Source: an uncultured Prevotella sp.
GTDB taxonomy: Bacteria; Bacteroidota; Bacteroidia; Bacteroidales; Bacteroidaceae
Direction of reading: 5' to 3'
DNA: 56,294 nt
NCBI GenBank assembly: GCA_900544825.1
Contig: UQWP01000008.1
Coordinates: forward strand, 1 to 56,294
Position numbers and translations under genes: made by a program. The number at the start of each line of letters is the position of its first letter. The first letter of the stretch is position 1. The notes beneath the pieces are model-generated. The model worked only from the letters and a program-made list of their open reading frames with translations, did no database searches and was not told the origin of the DNA. Below, in pieces: positions 23,501 through 32,520 of the stretch.

Positions 23501-26350
23501 ATGCAAAATCCATTTCAACATATCAACGACGTACTCAACTACAGTGGCAGGGAAGCCTACCGTATGTTGGGAAATCAGGTGAACACAGAGCACCTGATGT
23601 TGGGAATCCTGCATTGTAACAACAAGCAGGTGAACGATATTTTCGAGCATTTTGGCATCAACACAGACGTACTCCGCTCTACGCTTTACGATTCGCAGGA
23701 ACAGGCGATAGACAAAATCTCAGCTGAAGAAATTGCGGAAACAGAAGAAGGAAGAGCCTTGAAGTACGACAAGGAGACCAGCGAAGTGATCAGCGAAGCC
23801 ATTATCGAAGCTCGTCTCTGTGAGGGAAAGGCTGCTTTGGTACAACCGGAGCACCTGCTGCTCGCCATCTTGAAGAAGGATGAATGTGACCCAGCCAAAC
23901 TGCTCATTACACAAGGTCTGACCTATAAGAAGCTGTTCGACTACATCAATGGCATCAACCTGGACATTGACAACAAACTCAATAAGTTGAACCAAGAAGT
24001 AGAAAACTATAAGCGCAATCAGATTGACGGAGATTCAGAACAGGAAGTTGTAGATGAAAAGCCAGAAACAGAGACTGCGCCAGAGCAGGAACAAGAATCT
24101 GCCGAAGGCGACATCAACATGATTGACCTGCGAGACAAGCAACAGCTTTCTGGAAACCAGCTTTCTGAAGATCAGGAAGAAGCTGATACGGCTACCCTTT
24201 CTGACGGTGCAGCTTCAGCCCAGGACAATCAGGGAGACCTGCTGGATCCAGAGGAGGAACCACTCGACTTCAGCGAAAATCAAAATTCCGGCAACGGAAA
24301 GCAGGGAGGTAACAACGGCAAGCACACACGTAATGTAGTGGGCGCCAAGCCAACCAAGTCGAATACTCCATTTCTGGACAAGTTCAGCTACGATCTGACC
24401 AAGGCTGCCAAGGACGGAAGCCTGGATCCTGTAGTAGGAAGAGACAAGGAGATTACCCGCCTGATGGAGATCCTGGGAAGAAGAAAGAAAAACAACCCTG
24501 TATTAATAGGTGAGCCTGGCGTGGGCAAAAGTGCCATCGTAGAAGGATTGGCACAGATGATTGCCAAGGGCGACCAGAGTTCCCTCTTCTTCAACAAGCG
24601 AGTATTAAGTCTCGACATGACAGGCATTGTTGCCGGCACCAAATATAGAGGTCAGTTTGAGGAGCGCATCAAGGGCGTCATCAAGGAACTGGAAAGAAAC
24701 CCGAACATCATCGTTTTCATCGATGAAATCCACACGCTGATTGGTGCGGGTGGTGCAGAAGGAAGCATGGATGCAGCCAACATCATGAAACCAGCTCTGG
24801 CACGTGGCTTCATTCAGTGCATCGGAGCCACCACCCTCAACGAATATCGCAAGAGTATTGAAAAGGATGGTGCTTTGGAGCGCAGATTCCAGAAGATCAT
24901 CGTAGAACCTACTACGGCCGAAGAGACGCTGGAGATTCTGCATAACATCAAGGAGAAATACGAAGAGCATCATAATGTAAGCTACACAGACGAAGCATTG
25001 AAAGCTTGTGTAAGGCTTGCAGATAGATACATGCACGACCGCTCCTTCCCAGACAAGGCCATTGACGTGATGGACGAGGCTGGCGCTCACATTCACATTA
25101 ACAGTGCGACCGTCCCTGACGAACTCATTGAGGCGGAAAAGAAACTCAATGCAACCATCGCCAAGAAACAGGCAGCCGTGGCAAGTCAGAACTTCGAGAT
25201 GGCTGCAACATTGAGAGACTATCAGACAAAGCAGGAACGCGACATTGAGATGATGCGCAAGCAATGGGAACATGGAGACCCTAACCATCGTGTCACCCTC
25301 GATGAAACGGAAATTGCCAAGGTAGTAAGCAACATGACAGGCATCCCTGTCCAGCAAATGGCAGAGAGTGAAAATGTCCGTCTGAGAAATATGGGCAAGG
25401 CTCTCAAGGAAAAAGTGATTGCCCAGGATGCGGCTATCGACAAGGTAGTGAAATCCATCCAGCGCAACCGCATGGGACTGAAAGACCCTAACCATCCTAT
25501 CGGCGTGTTTATGTTCCTTGGCCCTACCGGTGTCGGAAAGACCTACCTCGCAAAGAAACTGGCAGAAGAAATGTTCGGTTCGGCAGATGCACTCTTCCGC
25601 ATCGACATGAGTGAGTATGCTGAAGGATTCAACACTTCACGACTCATCGGTTCGCCTCCAGGATACGTTGGCTATGATGAAGGTGGACAGTTGACTGAGA
25701 AAGTACGCCGCAAACCATACAGCATCGTTTTGCTGGATGAGATAGAGAAGGCAAACAGCCAGGTGTTCAATCTCCTGCTGCAGGTAATGGATGAAGGAAG
25801 ACTGACAGATGGAAACGGTCGCCTGATCGACTTCCGTAACACCATCATCATCATGACTTCCAACGCCGGTACCCGACAGCTCAAGGAATTCGGCAGAGGC
25901 GTAGGTTTCAATGCAGGCGGAATCGGCAGCAACGGAATGCCTATCGACGAAAAGGATAAGGAGTATGCTCGTAGCGTCATTCAGAAGCATCTGTCCAAGC
26001 AGTTTGCTCCGGAATTCCTCAACCGTCTCGATGAGATTATCACCTTCGACCAGCTCGATTTGTCTGCCATCACCAGCATCGTAGATCTGGAGCTGAGATC
26101 TCTCGTAAAACGAGTTGAAAATCTGGGCTATCATTTCCAGATGACCGATAAGGCTAAGGAATTCGTAGCCAGCAAGGGATACGATGTGCAGTTTGGTGCC
26201 CGCCCACTGAAGCGAGCTATCCAAAACTACGTAGAAGACGGACTCTGCGAACTCTTGATGGAAGGCAACCTGAAGCCAGGATCCGTCATCAACATCGGAA
26301 AGAATCCGAAGAAAGACGAATTGACTTTCAAAAATATGATAAAAGATTAA
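23501..26350 (+). CDS. clpC: ClpC-type AAA+ unfoldase, 949 aa
   Basis: Two N-terminal Clp repeats (about residues 1-165) are followed by D1 with Walker A GEPGVGKS near residue 337 and Walker B IVFIDEIHTL. A UVR-like coiled segment lies around residue 560, and D2 has Walker A GPTGVGKT near residue 674 and DEIEKA. ClpC hands unfolded substrates to ClpP. Between the N domain and D1 lies a linker of about 120 residues (about 173-295) rich in Glu, Asp, Gln, Asn and Gly, which makes the protein about 100 residues longer than Firmicute ClpC. The start is fixed by the short leader behind the promoter. Confidence 0.95.
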   Translation: MQNPFQHINDVLNYSGREAYRMLGNQVNTEHLMLGILHCNNKQVNDIFEHFGINTDVLRSTLYDSQEQAIDKISAEEIAETEEGRALKYDKETSEVISEAIIEARLCEGKAALVQPEHLLLAILKKDECDPAKLLITQGLTYKKLFDYINGINLDIDNKLNKLNQEVENYKRNQIDGDSEQEVVDEKPETETAPEQEQESAEGDINMIDLRDKQQLSGNQLSEDQEEADTATLSDGAASAQDNQGDLLDPEEEPLDFSENQNSGNGKQGGNNGKHTRNVVGAKPTKSNTPFLDKFSYDLTKAAKDGSLDPVVGRDKEITRLMEILGRRKKNNPVLIGEPGVGKSAIVEGLAQMIAKGDQSSLFFNKRVLSLDMTGIVAGTKYRGQFEERIKGVIKELERNPNIIVFIDEIHTLIGAGGAEGSMDAANIMKPALARGFIQCIGATTLNEYRKSIEKDGALERRFQKIIVEPTTAEETLEILHNIKEKYEEHHNVSYTDEALKACVRLADRYMHDRSFPDKAIDVMDEAGAHIHINSATVPDELIEAEKKLNATIAKKQAAVASQNFEMAATLRDYQTKQERDIEMMRKQWEHGDPNHRVTLDETEIAKVVSNMTGIPVQQMAESENVRLRNMGKALKEKVIAQDAAIDKVVKSIQRNRMGLKDPNHPIGVFMFLGPTGVGKTYLAKKLAEEMFGSADALFRIDMSEYAEGFNTSRLIGSPPGYVGYDEGGQLTEKVRRKPYSIVLLDEIEKANSQVFNLLLQVMDEGRLTDGNGRLIDFRNTIIIMTSNAGTRQLKEFGRGVGFNAGGIGSNGMPIDEKDKEYARSVIQKHLSKQFAPEFLNRLDEIITFDQLDLSAITSIVDLELRSLVKRVENLGYHFQMTDKAKEFVASKGYDVQFGARPLKRAIQNYVEDGLCELLMEGNLKPGSVINIGKNPKKDELTFKNMIKD

Positions 26351-26374
26351 TTTGGTATAGATACTTTTACTTAT

Positions 26375-26408
26375 GGGAGCTTGTCTGTAAAGGCAGGCTC
26401 CCTATTTC
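26375..26408 (+). terminator. Terminator of clpC
   Basis: GGGAGCTTGTCT (26375-26386) pairs with AGGCAGGCTCCC (26391-26402), including G-U pairs, with a GTAA loop; TATTTC follows. Confidence 0.7.
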
Positions 26409-26473
26409 TGTTAATGATAGTTAACTGAAAGAAATCTCTTCATAAATTATTTTCTCAATTAGAAAATTTTGGT

Positions 26474-26481
26474 TACCTTTG
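26474..26481 (+). promoter_or_regulatory. Promoter of the tRNA pair
   Basis: TACCTTTG ends 19 nt before the mature end of tRNA-Thr. Confidence 0.6.
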
Positions 26482-26500
26482 CATTCACGTAGAGAGAAAA

Positions 26501-26573
<73 letters not shown>

Positions 26574-26624
26574 CTCTTTTCTTCCGCAAGCCGTGCTTGC
26601 ATCTCCCCAAAATTTTATTTGCTC

Positions 26625-26698
26625 GCGAGATTAGCACATCGGTAGTGCACGGGCTTCCCAAGCCTGTGAGGCGGGTTCGACTCCCGTATCTCGCTCCA
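26625..26698 (+). tRNA. tRNA-Gly (CCC anticodon)
   Basis: Acceptor GCGAGAT pairs with ATCTCGC, the anticodon loop TTCCCAA carries CCC, and the T arm contains GGGTTCGACTCCC. The terminal CCA is encoded, unlike in the neighbouring tRNA-Thr 51 nt upstream. Both probably come from one transcript. Confidence 0.96.
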
Positions 26699-26819
26699 TC
26701 CGGTAAAGACTCCCTTATTTTTTATTCCACCCCCCATCCTCTGAAAATTCAGCACTGGAAGCGTAAACCTTTACGCACGATTTTTCAGGTTTTTCGATAT
26801 AAGATACCGATATTTTTTA

Positions 26820-26827
26820 TACCTTTG
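26820..26827 (+). promoter_or_regulatory. Promoter of uxaB
   Basis: TACCTTTG followed by GCAT. Transcription from here would place the 22-bp array at 26844-26931 in the mRNA leader. Confidence 0.6.
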
Positions 26828-26843
26828 CATCAGATTTCAGAAA

Positions 26844-26931
26844 GATAAGAATTTCTTTTCTAATAGGTACGGAATCCTTTTTAATTAGGTACGAATTCCT
26901 TTTCAGAAAGATATAAGTATCGAGAAAGAAA
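26844..26931. repeat. 22-bp tandem array in the uxaB leader, four copies
   Basis: Units start at 26844, 26866, 26888 and 26910. The two central copies share GGTACGRAWTCCTTTT; the outer ones are more diverged. The period is exactly 22 bp. Confidence 0.82.
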
Positions 26932-26992
26932 TAGATGATATTCTATTATGAAACTAACGAATAAAACAAATAACAAACAATATAAACAGATC

Positions 26993-28474
26993 ATGAAAGA
27001 GCTTAAAGCATTGAACAAGCGCACTGCTCCTAAGAGCGTAGCGCCAGAGAAAATCATTCAGTTTGGTGAAGGTAACTTCCTCCGTGCATTCGTTGATTGG
27101 ATTGTATGGAATATGAATAAGAAAACCGACTTCAACGGTTCTGTCGTTGTCGTTCAGCCATTGGCTGGCGGTATGGTAGATTGGTTGAACGGCCAGGACT
27201 GCCTCTATCATGTTAACCTTCAGGGTAAGGAGAACGGCCAGGCTATCAATACATTGGAGCGTATCGACGTAATCAGCCGTGCATTGAACCCATATTCTCA
27301 GAACCAGGCCTTCATGGCTTTGGCTGAGCAGCCAGAGATGCGTTTCATCATCTCTAACACAACAGAGGCAGGTATTGCTTTCGATGATTCTTGCAAGTTC
27401 ACAGATGCTCCTGCAGCTTCTTACCCTGGTAAGTTGGTTCAGTTGCTGTTCCACCGTTACAAGTTCTTCGAGGGCGATCCTACCAAGGGTATGATCCTGA
27501 TGCCTTGCGAGTTGATCTTCTTGAACGGTCACCACTTGAAGGAGTGCATCTACCAGTATATCGAGCTTTGGAAGGAAGACATGGGTGCTGACTACGAGGG
27601 CTTCAAGGAGTGGTTCACCAACCACTGCTATGTTTGCGCTACTCTCGTTGACCGTATCGTTCCTGGCTTCCCACGCGACACCATCAAGGAAATCCAGCAG
27701 AAGGTTTGCTATAAGGACAACCTCGTAGTAAAGGCTGAGAGCTTCCACCTTTGGGTAATCGAGAAGGCTGAGAATATGACTGTAGAGCAGATGCAGGAAG
27801 AGTTCCCTGCTCATAAGGCTGGTCTCCACGTTCTCATCACAGACAATGAGAAGCCATACCACGAGCGTAAGGTTACTTTGTTGAATGGCCCTCACACAGT
27901 ATTGAGCCCTGTTACATACCTCAGCGGTGTGAACATCGTTCGCGATGCTTGCGAGCACCCAGTATTGGGCAAGTACATCCACAAGGTACAGTTCGAGGAG
28001 TTGATGCAGACATTGAACCTCCCTATGGACGAGCTTCAGAAGTTCGCTTCTGACGTATTGGAGCGTTTCGAGAACCCATTCGTTGACCATCAGGTAACCA
28101 GCATCATGCTGAACTCATTCCCTAAGTTCGAGACTCGCGACCTCCCAGGTGTGAAGATCTACTTGGAGCGTAAGGGTGAGTTGCCACAGGGATTGGTATT
28201 CGGTCTCGCAGCTATCATCACTTACTATAAGGGTGGTGTTCGTGAGGACGGTGCTCCTATCCAGCCAAACGACGACCAGAAGATCATGGACAAGCTCACA
28301 GAGCTTTGGGCTACTGGCGATACTCAGAAGGTAGCAGAGGGCGTACTCGGCTTCGACTACATCTGGCATGAGAACTTGAACGAGACAGTTCCTGGCTTGA
28401 CAGAGTTGGTTAAGAAGGATCTCGACCTCATCCAGGAGAAGGGTATGTTGGAGGCAGTGAAGACTATCCTCTAA
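26993..28474 (+). CDS. uxaB: Tagaturonate reductase (altronate oxidoreductase), 493 aa
   Basis: The protein belongs to the mannitol dehydrogenase/UxaB family. The N-terminal block RIIQFGEGNFLRAF-like (here KIIQFGEGNFLRAF), followed by VVVVQPLAGGMVDWLNGQD, is characteristic of UxaB, and the catalytic LNGPHT segment lies in the C-terminal half. It reduces tagaturonate to altronate in galacturonate breakdown. I prefer the ATG at 26993, which gives the family's usual N terminus; an in-frame ATG at 26948 would add 15 residues encoded by an A-rich, leader-like stretch. No other galacturonate genes are adjacent. A terminator follows at 28551. Confidence 0.93.
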   Translation: MKELKALNKRTAPKSVAPEKIIQFGEGNFLRAFVDWIVWNMNKKTDFNGSVVVVQPLAGGMVDWLNGQDCLYHVNLQGKENGQAINTLERIDVISRALNPYSQNQAFMALAEQPEMRFIISNTTEAGIAFDDSCKFTDAPAASYPGKLVQLLFHRYKFFEGDPTKGMILMPCELIFLNGHHLKECIYQYIELWKEDMGADYEGFKEWFTNHCYVCATLVDRIVPGFPRDTIKEIQQKVCYKDNLVVKAESFHLWVIEKAENMTVEQMQEEFPAHKAGLHVLITDNEKPYHERKVTLLNGPHTVLSPVTYLSGVNIVRDACEHPVLGKYIHKVQFEELMQTLNLPMDELQKFASDVLERFENPFVDHQVTSIMLNSFPKFETRDLPGVKIYLERKGELPQGLVFGLAAIITYYKGGVREDGAPIQPNDDQKIMDKLTELWATGDTQKVAEGVLGFDYIWHENLNETVPGLTELVKKDLDLIQEKGMLEAVKTIL

Positions 28475-28550
28475 TATTGGATCATTTAGACAATACCAAT
28501 TGAATAAGATAACATAAATAGGTATTATTAGAAGGTAAAAAGATAACGTA

Positions 28551-28600
28551 AAGTCCGGTAAGGCAAGCAAAAGCTTGATTCTTGCCGGACTATTTTTTTT
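28551..28600 (+). terminator. Terminator of uxaB
   Basis: AAGTCCGGTAAG pairs with CTTGCCGGACT, with an inner GCAAGC/GCTTG stem, followed by eight T. Confidence 0.9.
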
Positions 28601-28615
28601 GAAATGGTCTGACGC

Positions 28616-28692
28616 CTAAGATAAATTAAAACCAATACTTCTTAAGACAAATAAAGCCTTAAGATAAATATAGCCCTAAGATAAATAAAGCC
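28616..28692. repeat. 17-bp repeats running into the end of a small gene
   Basis: Three tandem units at 28642, 28659 and 28676 (TTAAGATAAATAWAGCC-like), plus a diverged one at 28616. The last unit forms the final codons and stop of the minus-strand gene that ends at 28676. Confidence 0.75.
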
Positions 28693-28831
28693 AATAGATG
28701 GCTGCAAGAACAGCTACGAGAATGACTCCCACCACCGTCTTGACCATACAGGTAGCGACCTTCTTCAGGATAAAGAGGCCAACTACCAGCGCCACCAGGG
28801 CAAAAGCATAATAAAGGAAATCACTATTCAT
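28676..28831 (-). CDS. Small membrane protein, 51 aa
   Basis: The start at 28831 overlaps the end of the pseudouridine synthase gene by eight bases and follows an AGGAGGG-like sequence, so I prefer it over a longer upstream start. The product has two hydrophobic segments (about residues 5-22 and 30-50) separated by KKVATCMVK, a likely two-pass inner-membrane peptide. I recognise no family. It is translationally coupled to the RluA-type gene. The last codons fall in a 17-bp repeat. Confidence 0.65.
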   Translation of the reverse strand: MNSDFLYYAFALVALVVGLFILKKVATCMVKTVVGVILVAVLAAIYWLYLS

Positions 28832-29864
28832 TTCGTCCCTCCTTTCTGAATGGCTTGCGGTTTGCATCCTTAGGTTTTCTGCCTCTTTCATCGAAAGGTC
28901 TGTTGTCTTCCTTCATCGCTCTGACGAATTCATTTGGAATCGGAGTTTCGAATTCCATTGGCTGATGGGTTACCGGATGATAGAAGCAGAGAACATAGGC
29001 GTGCAGGCAAAGACGACCACATGGATCATCGCCATTGCCGTACTTGATGTCTCCACACACAGGATGACCCATATCGGCAGTATGAACGCGAATCTGGTTC
29101 TTGCGTCCTGTTTCCAACTTATACTCTACCAGAGAATGTGCAGTGGTTCGCTGCAGGGTATGGAAATGGGTAACAGCATATTTGCCACCATTGTCAGTAT
29201 CGCTGGCAAAGGTAATGTACGCCTTGTTGTCCTTCAACCAGTTGGCAACCGTACCTTCATCTTCCTCCATTTCTCCAGAAACCAGAGCCACGTATCGGCG
29301 GTCATACACATTATGGTGCCAGTCGTCTTCCAGGGCAAGTTCAGTCTGCTTGTCCTTGGCGTAAATCATCAAGCCCGAAGTGTCTCGGTCAAGACGGTGC
29401 ACCACGTGAGCCTGGCAGTTCTGACGGGTCTTGTGGAAATAATCATCCAATACGCTCTTCACATTCAGAGTAGAATGACCGGCAGCCATACTGAGAATGC
29501 CCACATTCTTCTCGATGACGATAAGATAACGATCCTCATAGACAATCTTGAGATAACGGCTCTTGAAGACATCCTGGTTCTTCTTGGTCTTGCTCACGCT
29601 TACCTTCATGCCAGGTTTCAGGGCATAGTCAAACTGGGTGATGGTCTTTCCATCCACCTTGATTCCCCTGCCCTGCAGAGTCTGCTTCACCTTGGTCTTG
29701 CTAGGACCTTTCACGTTTTCCATCAGCCATTCCAACAACTGCGCAGGCTTTTCCACCTTGTAGTGGTCGTATTCATTGGGATTTCCGTAGCCATAAGCAT
29801 TGTTGGTATGCTTGCTAAAATTTCCTTTTCTATTTTGTTGTCTCATTCTATTTTGTTGTCTCAT
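28824..29864 (-). CDS. RluA-family pseudouridine synthase with S4 domain, 346 aa
   Basis: An N-terminal basic segment and an S4 RNA-binding domain (about residues 36-95) precede the catalytic domain with HRLDRDTSGLMIYAK, whose Asp is the catalytic residue. The RluA branch modifies uridines in rRNA or tRNA; which site is unclear. The C-terminal tail is Lys/Arg-rich. The first 18 bases are duplicated in tandem, giving MRQQNRMRQQNR and two equivalent start codons (29864 and 29846). Confidence 0.92.
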   Translation of the reverse strand: MRQQNRMRQQNRKGNFSKHTNNAYGYGNPNEYDHYKVEKPAQLLEWLMENVKGPSKTKVKQTLQGRGIKVDGKTITQFDYALKPGMKVSVSKTKKNQDVFKSRYLKIVYEDRYLIVIEKNVGILSMAAGHSTLNVKSVLDDYFHKTRQNCQAHVVHRLDRDTSGLMIYAKDKQTELALEDDWHHNVYDRRYVALVSGEMEEDEGTVANWLKDNKAYITFASDTDNGGKYAVTHFHTLQRTTAHSLVEYKLETGRKNQIRVHTADMGHPVCGDIKYGNGDDPCGRLCLHAYVLCFYHPVTHQPMEFETPIPNEFVRAMKEDNRPFDERGRKPKDANRKPFRKEGRNE

Positions 29865-29954
29865 GTTCTAAAAACAATTTCGTGTTTTGGCTCATCTTTT
29901 GTTCTTAACACTCAAACCGATGAATCAGCCCCCTATTAGCGCCAATTCAGCCTA

Positions 29955-29985
29955 CAAAAGTAAGACTTTTCTGCAAAATAACAAA
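29955..29985 (-). promoter_or_regulatory. Promoter of the RluA-type gene
   Basis: The minus strand has TACTTTTG (29955-29962) with TTTG 19 bp upstream (29982-29985). Confidence 0.7.
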
Positions 29986-30034
29986 GAGGAGACCCCTTTT
30001 TAACTAAAAATTAGTAACTTTTGCCAATAAAACA

Positions 30035-30064
30035 TTGATATACAAATAATTTTTCGTACCTTTG
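30035..30064 (+). promoter_or_regulatory. Promoter of the ABC-F gene
   Basis: TTG at 30035-30037 and TACCTTTG at 30057-30064, spacer 19 bp. Confidence 0.7.
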
Positions 30065-30112
30065 CACCCAAATAAAGATAAAATCAGATAAAAAGATATT
30101 TAGAAATAAGGA

Positions 30113-31732
30113 ATGATTACAGTACAAAATCTTGCAATTCAATTCGGTAAGCGAGTGCTTTACAAAGATGTAAACCTCAAGTTCACACATGGTAATATTT
30201 ACGGCGTAATTGGTGCCAACGGTGCCGGTAAGTCAACTCTCCTCCGCGCCATCAGCGGCGATCTGGAGCCAAACAAGGGTACTGTGGAGATGGGGCCAGG
30301 CGAGCGCCTTTCCGTTTTGGAGCAGGACCACTTCAAGTATGATGAGTTCCGCGTGATGGACACCGTTCTGATGGGCCATCAGCCTTTGTGGGAAAACATG
30401 AAGGAGCGCGAGCGCCTCTACTCTAAGCCAGAGATGACTGAAGAGGATGGTAACCTCGCTGCAGAGTTGGAGCTTAAGTTCGCCGAGATGAACGGTTGGG
30501 AGGCAGAGAGCAATGCAGCCCAGTTACTTCAGAACCTTGGCGTAAAGGAAGATCGTCACGACAAGCTCGTAGGTGAGCTTTCTAACACTGAGAAGGTGCG
30601 CGTGATGTTAGCGAAGGCTCTCTTCGGTAACCCAGACAACCTCCTCCTCGATGAGCCTACCAATGACCTCGACCTCGACACCGTAGAGTGGCTGGAGGAA
30701 TACCTCAGCAATATTGAGCAGACTGTTCTCGTGGTTTCTCACGACCGTCACTTCCTCGATGCTGTCAGCACACAGACCGTGGATATTGACTTCGGTAAGG
30801 TAACTATGTTTGCCGGTAACTACTCTTTCTGGTACGAGAGTTCTCAGTTGGCTCTCCGTCAGGCTCAGAACCAGAAGATGAAGGCTGAGGAGAAGAAGAA
30901 GCAGTTGGAGGAGTTCATCCGCCGATTCTCTGCCAATGTGGCTAAGAGTAAGCAGACCACATCCCGCAAGAAGATGTTGGAGAAGCTGAATGTTGAGGAA
31001 ATCCGCCCATCTAGCCGTAAGTATCCAGGAATCATCTTCCAGATGGACCGTGAACCAGGTAACCAGATCCTGGAGGTTGAGGGCTTGAAGGCTTGCGATG
31101 AGGACGGAACAGTACTCTTCGACAACGTAAACTTTAATATCGAGAAGGGAGAGAAGGTAGTATTCCTCTCTCACAACCCTAAGGCGATGACTGCCCTCTT
31201 CGAGATCATCAATGGCAACCGCAAGGCTGACGCAGGTGAGTATAAGTGGGGTGTTACCATCACAACAGCCTATCTCCCACTCGACAATACAGAGTTCTTC
31301 CAGAGCGACATGAACCTTGTTGATTGGTTGAGCCAGTACGGTCCAGGCAACGAGGTAGCCATGAAGGGTTACTTAGGTAGAATGCTCTTCAGCGGTGAGG
31401 AAGTATTGAAGAAGGTGAACGTACTCTCAGGAGGTGAGAAGATGAGATGTATGATTGCCCGCATGCAGTTGCAGAACGCCAACTGTCTGATTCTCGATAC
31501 TCCAACCAACCACTTGGACTTGGAGAGTATCCAGGCATTCAACAACAACCTGGTAGCATTCAAGGGTAATGTACTCTTCGCCAGCCACGACCACGAGTTC
31601 ATCAACACCGTGGCAAACCGCATCATCGAGCTCACTCCTTCTGGAACCATCGACAAGCTGATGTCTTACGATGAGTACATCTACGACGAGGCTATCAAGG
31701 AGCAGAAGGCTAAGATGTACGGAGTACAATAA
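30113..31732 (+). CDS. ABC-F family ATPase (YbiT-like) with one degenerate ATP site, 539 aa
   Basis: This is a soluble protein with two fused nucleotide-binding domains joined by a charged helical linker (about 240-310), the ABC-F plan of ribosome-associated factors; there are no membrane segments. NBD1 has Walker A GANGAGKST (34-42) and LLLDEPTND (Glu181), but its signature is LSNTE (156-160) instead of LSGGE. NBD2 has an intact LSGGE (438-442), a Walker A position reading LSHNPKAMT (352-360), and LILDTPTNHLD with Thr463 in place of the catalytic Glu. In the head-to-tail arrangement one composite site is fully consensus and the other has lost all three elements. A role in translation is inferred from the family. 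Confidence 0.93.
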   Translation: MITVQNLAIQFGKRVLYKDVNLKFTHGNIYGVIGANGAGKSTLLRAISGDLEPNKGTVEMGPGERLSVLEQDHFKYDEFRVMDTVLMGHQPLWENMKERERLYSKPEMTEEDGNLAAELELKFAEMNGWEAESNAAQLLQNLGVKEDRHDKLVGELSNTEKVRVMLAKALFGNPDNLLLDEPTNDLDLDTVEWLEEYLSNIEQTVLVVSHDRHFLDAVSTQTVDIDFGKVTMFAGNYSFWYESSQLALRQAQNQKMKAEEKKKQLEEFIRRFSANVAKSKQTTSRKKMLEKLNVEEIRPSSRKYPGIIFQMDREPGNQILEVEGLKACDEDGTVLFDNVNFNIEKGEKVVFLSHNPKAMTALFEIINGNRKADAGEYKWGVTITTAYLPLDNTEFFQSDMNLVDWLSQYGPGNEVAMKGYLGRMLFSGEEVLKKVNVLSGGEKMRCMIARMQLQNANCLILDTPTNHLDLESIQAFNNNLVAFKGNVLFASHDHEFINTVANRIIELTPSGTIDKLMSYDEYIYDEAIKEQKAKMYGVQ

Positions 31733-31769
31733 TAGAAAACCATATTAATACATTTTAAAGTTAATACAA

Positions 31770-31807
31770 GTGCCAATTCGATGTGAATCGAGTTGGCACA
31801 CTTTTTG
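31770..31807 (+). terminator. Terminator of the ABC-F gene
   Basis: GTGCCAATTCGA (31770-31781) pairs with TCGAGTTGGCAC (31788-31799), one G-U pair, then CTTTTTG. It excludes the longer grpE frame beginning at 31783. Confidence 0.85.
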
Positions 31808-31833
31808 TCAAAACAACCAACAAAAGAATAATC

Positions 31834-32505
31834 ATGTTTAAAAAATTTAAGGCTATGTCAAAAGAAAAGAAAATTAATATAGAGGACGGTAACGCAAAGG
31901 AACAGGTTCTCAATGAGAATGCTGAGCAGAACGCTACCCAGAATAACGATAACGTAGAGAACAAGGCTGATGAGCAGAATGCAGAAAAGGCTGACACAAA
32001 GTCGGCTGATGCTGACAATCAGTCAGAGAATACTGACAGTGCGGCAGACAAGGCAGAAGTTGATCCTCTGAAGAAGGCTCAGCAGGAAGTAGAAGAGCTC
32101 AAGAAGGCTTTGCTTTACAAGACTGCAGAGTTTGAGAACTACCGCAAGCGCACCATGAAGGAGAAGACAGAACTGATTCTCAATGGTGGCGAGAAGACCA
32201 TCTCTGCCATCCTTCCTATCCTCGATGACTTTGAGCGTGCACTCGCCGACAAGAGCGAAGATCCTAAGGCTATCAAGGAAGGTGTACAGATGATTTTCAA
32301 CAAGTTCACCAAGACACTCGAAGGTCTCGGCGTGAAGAAGATTGAGACTGCTGACAAGGATTTCGATGTTGATTTCCACGAGGCAATCGCTATGGTACCA
32401 GGAATGGGCGATGACAAGAAGGGAAAGGTAATCGACTGCGTGCAGACTGGTTACACCCTCAACGACAAGGTGATTCGTCACGCTAAAGTAGCAGTAGGTC
32501 AATAA
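31834..32505 (+). CDS. grpE: GrpE nucleotide exchange factor, 223 aa
   Basis: An acidic, low-complexity N-terminal region rich in Glu, Asn, Asp and Ala (about 75 residues) leads into the coiled-coil and beta domain of GrpE, recognised by FENYRKRTMKEK, AILPILDDFERAL and the C-terminal HEAIAMVPG and GYTLNDKVIRHAKVAVG. It exchanges nucleotide on DnaK. I start at 31834 (MFKKFKAMSKE); ATG 31855 is also possible. dnaJ follows after 15 bp, so the two form a co-chaperone operon; dnaK is not in the window. No clear promoter was found between the preceding terminator and the start. Confidence 0.94.
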   Translation: MFKKFKAMSKEKKINIEDGNAKEQVLNENAEQNATQNNDNVENKADEQNAEKADTKSADADNQSENTDSAADKAEVDPLKKAQQEVEELKKALLYKTAEFENYRKRTMKEKTELILNGGEKTISAILPILDDFERALADKSEDPKAIKEGVQMIFNKFTKTLEGLGVKKIETADKDFDVDFHEAIAMVPGMGDDKKGKVIDCVQTGYTLNDKVIRHAKVAVGQ

Positions 32506-32520
32506 AAAATATAGAGAAAA

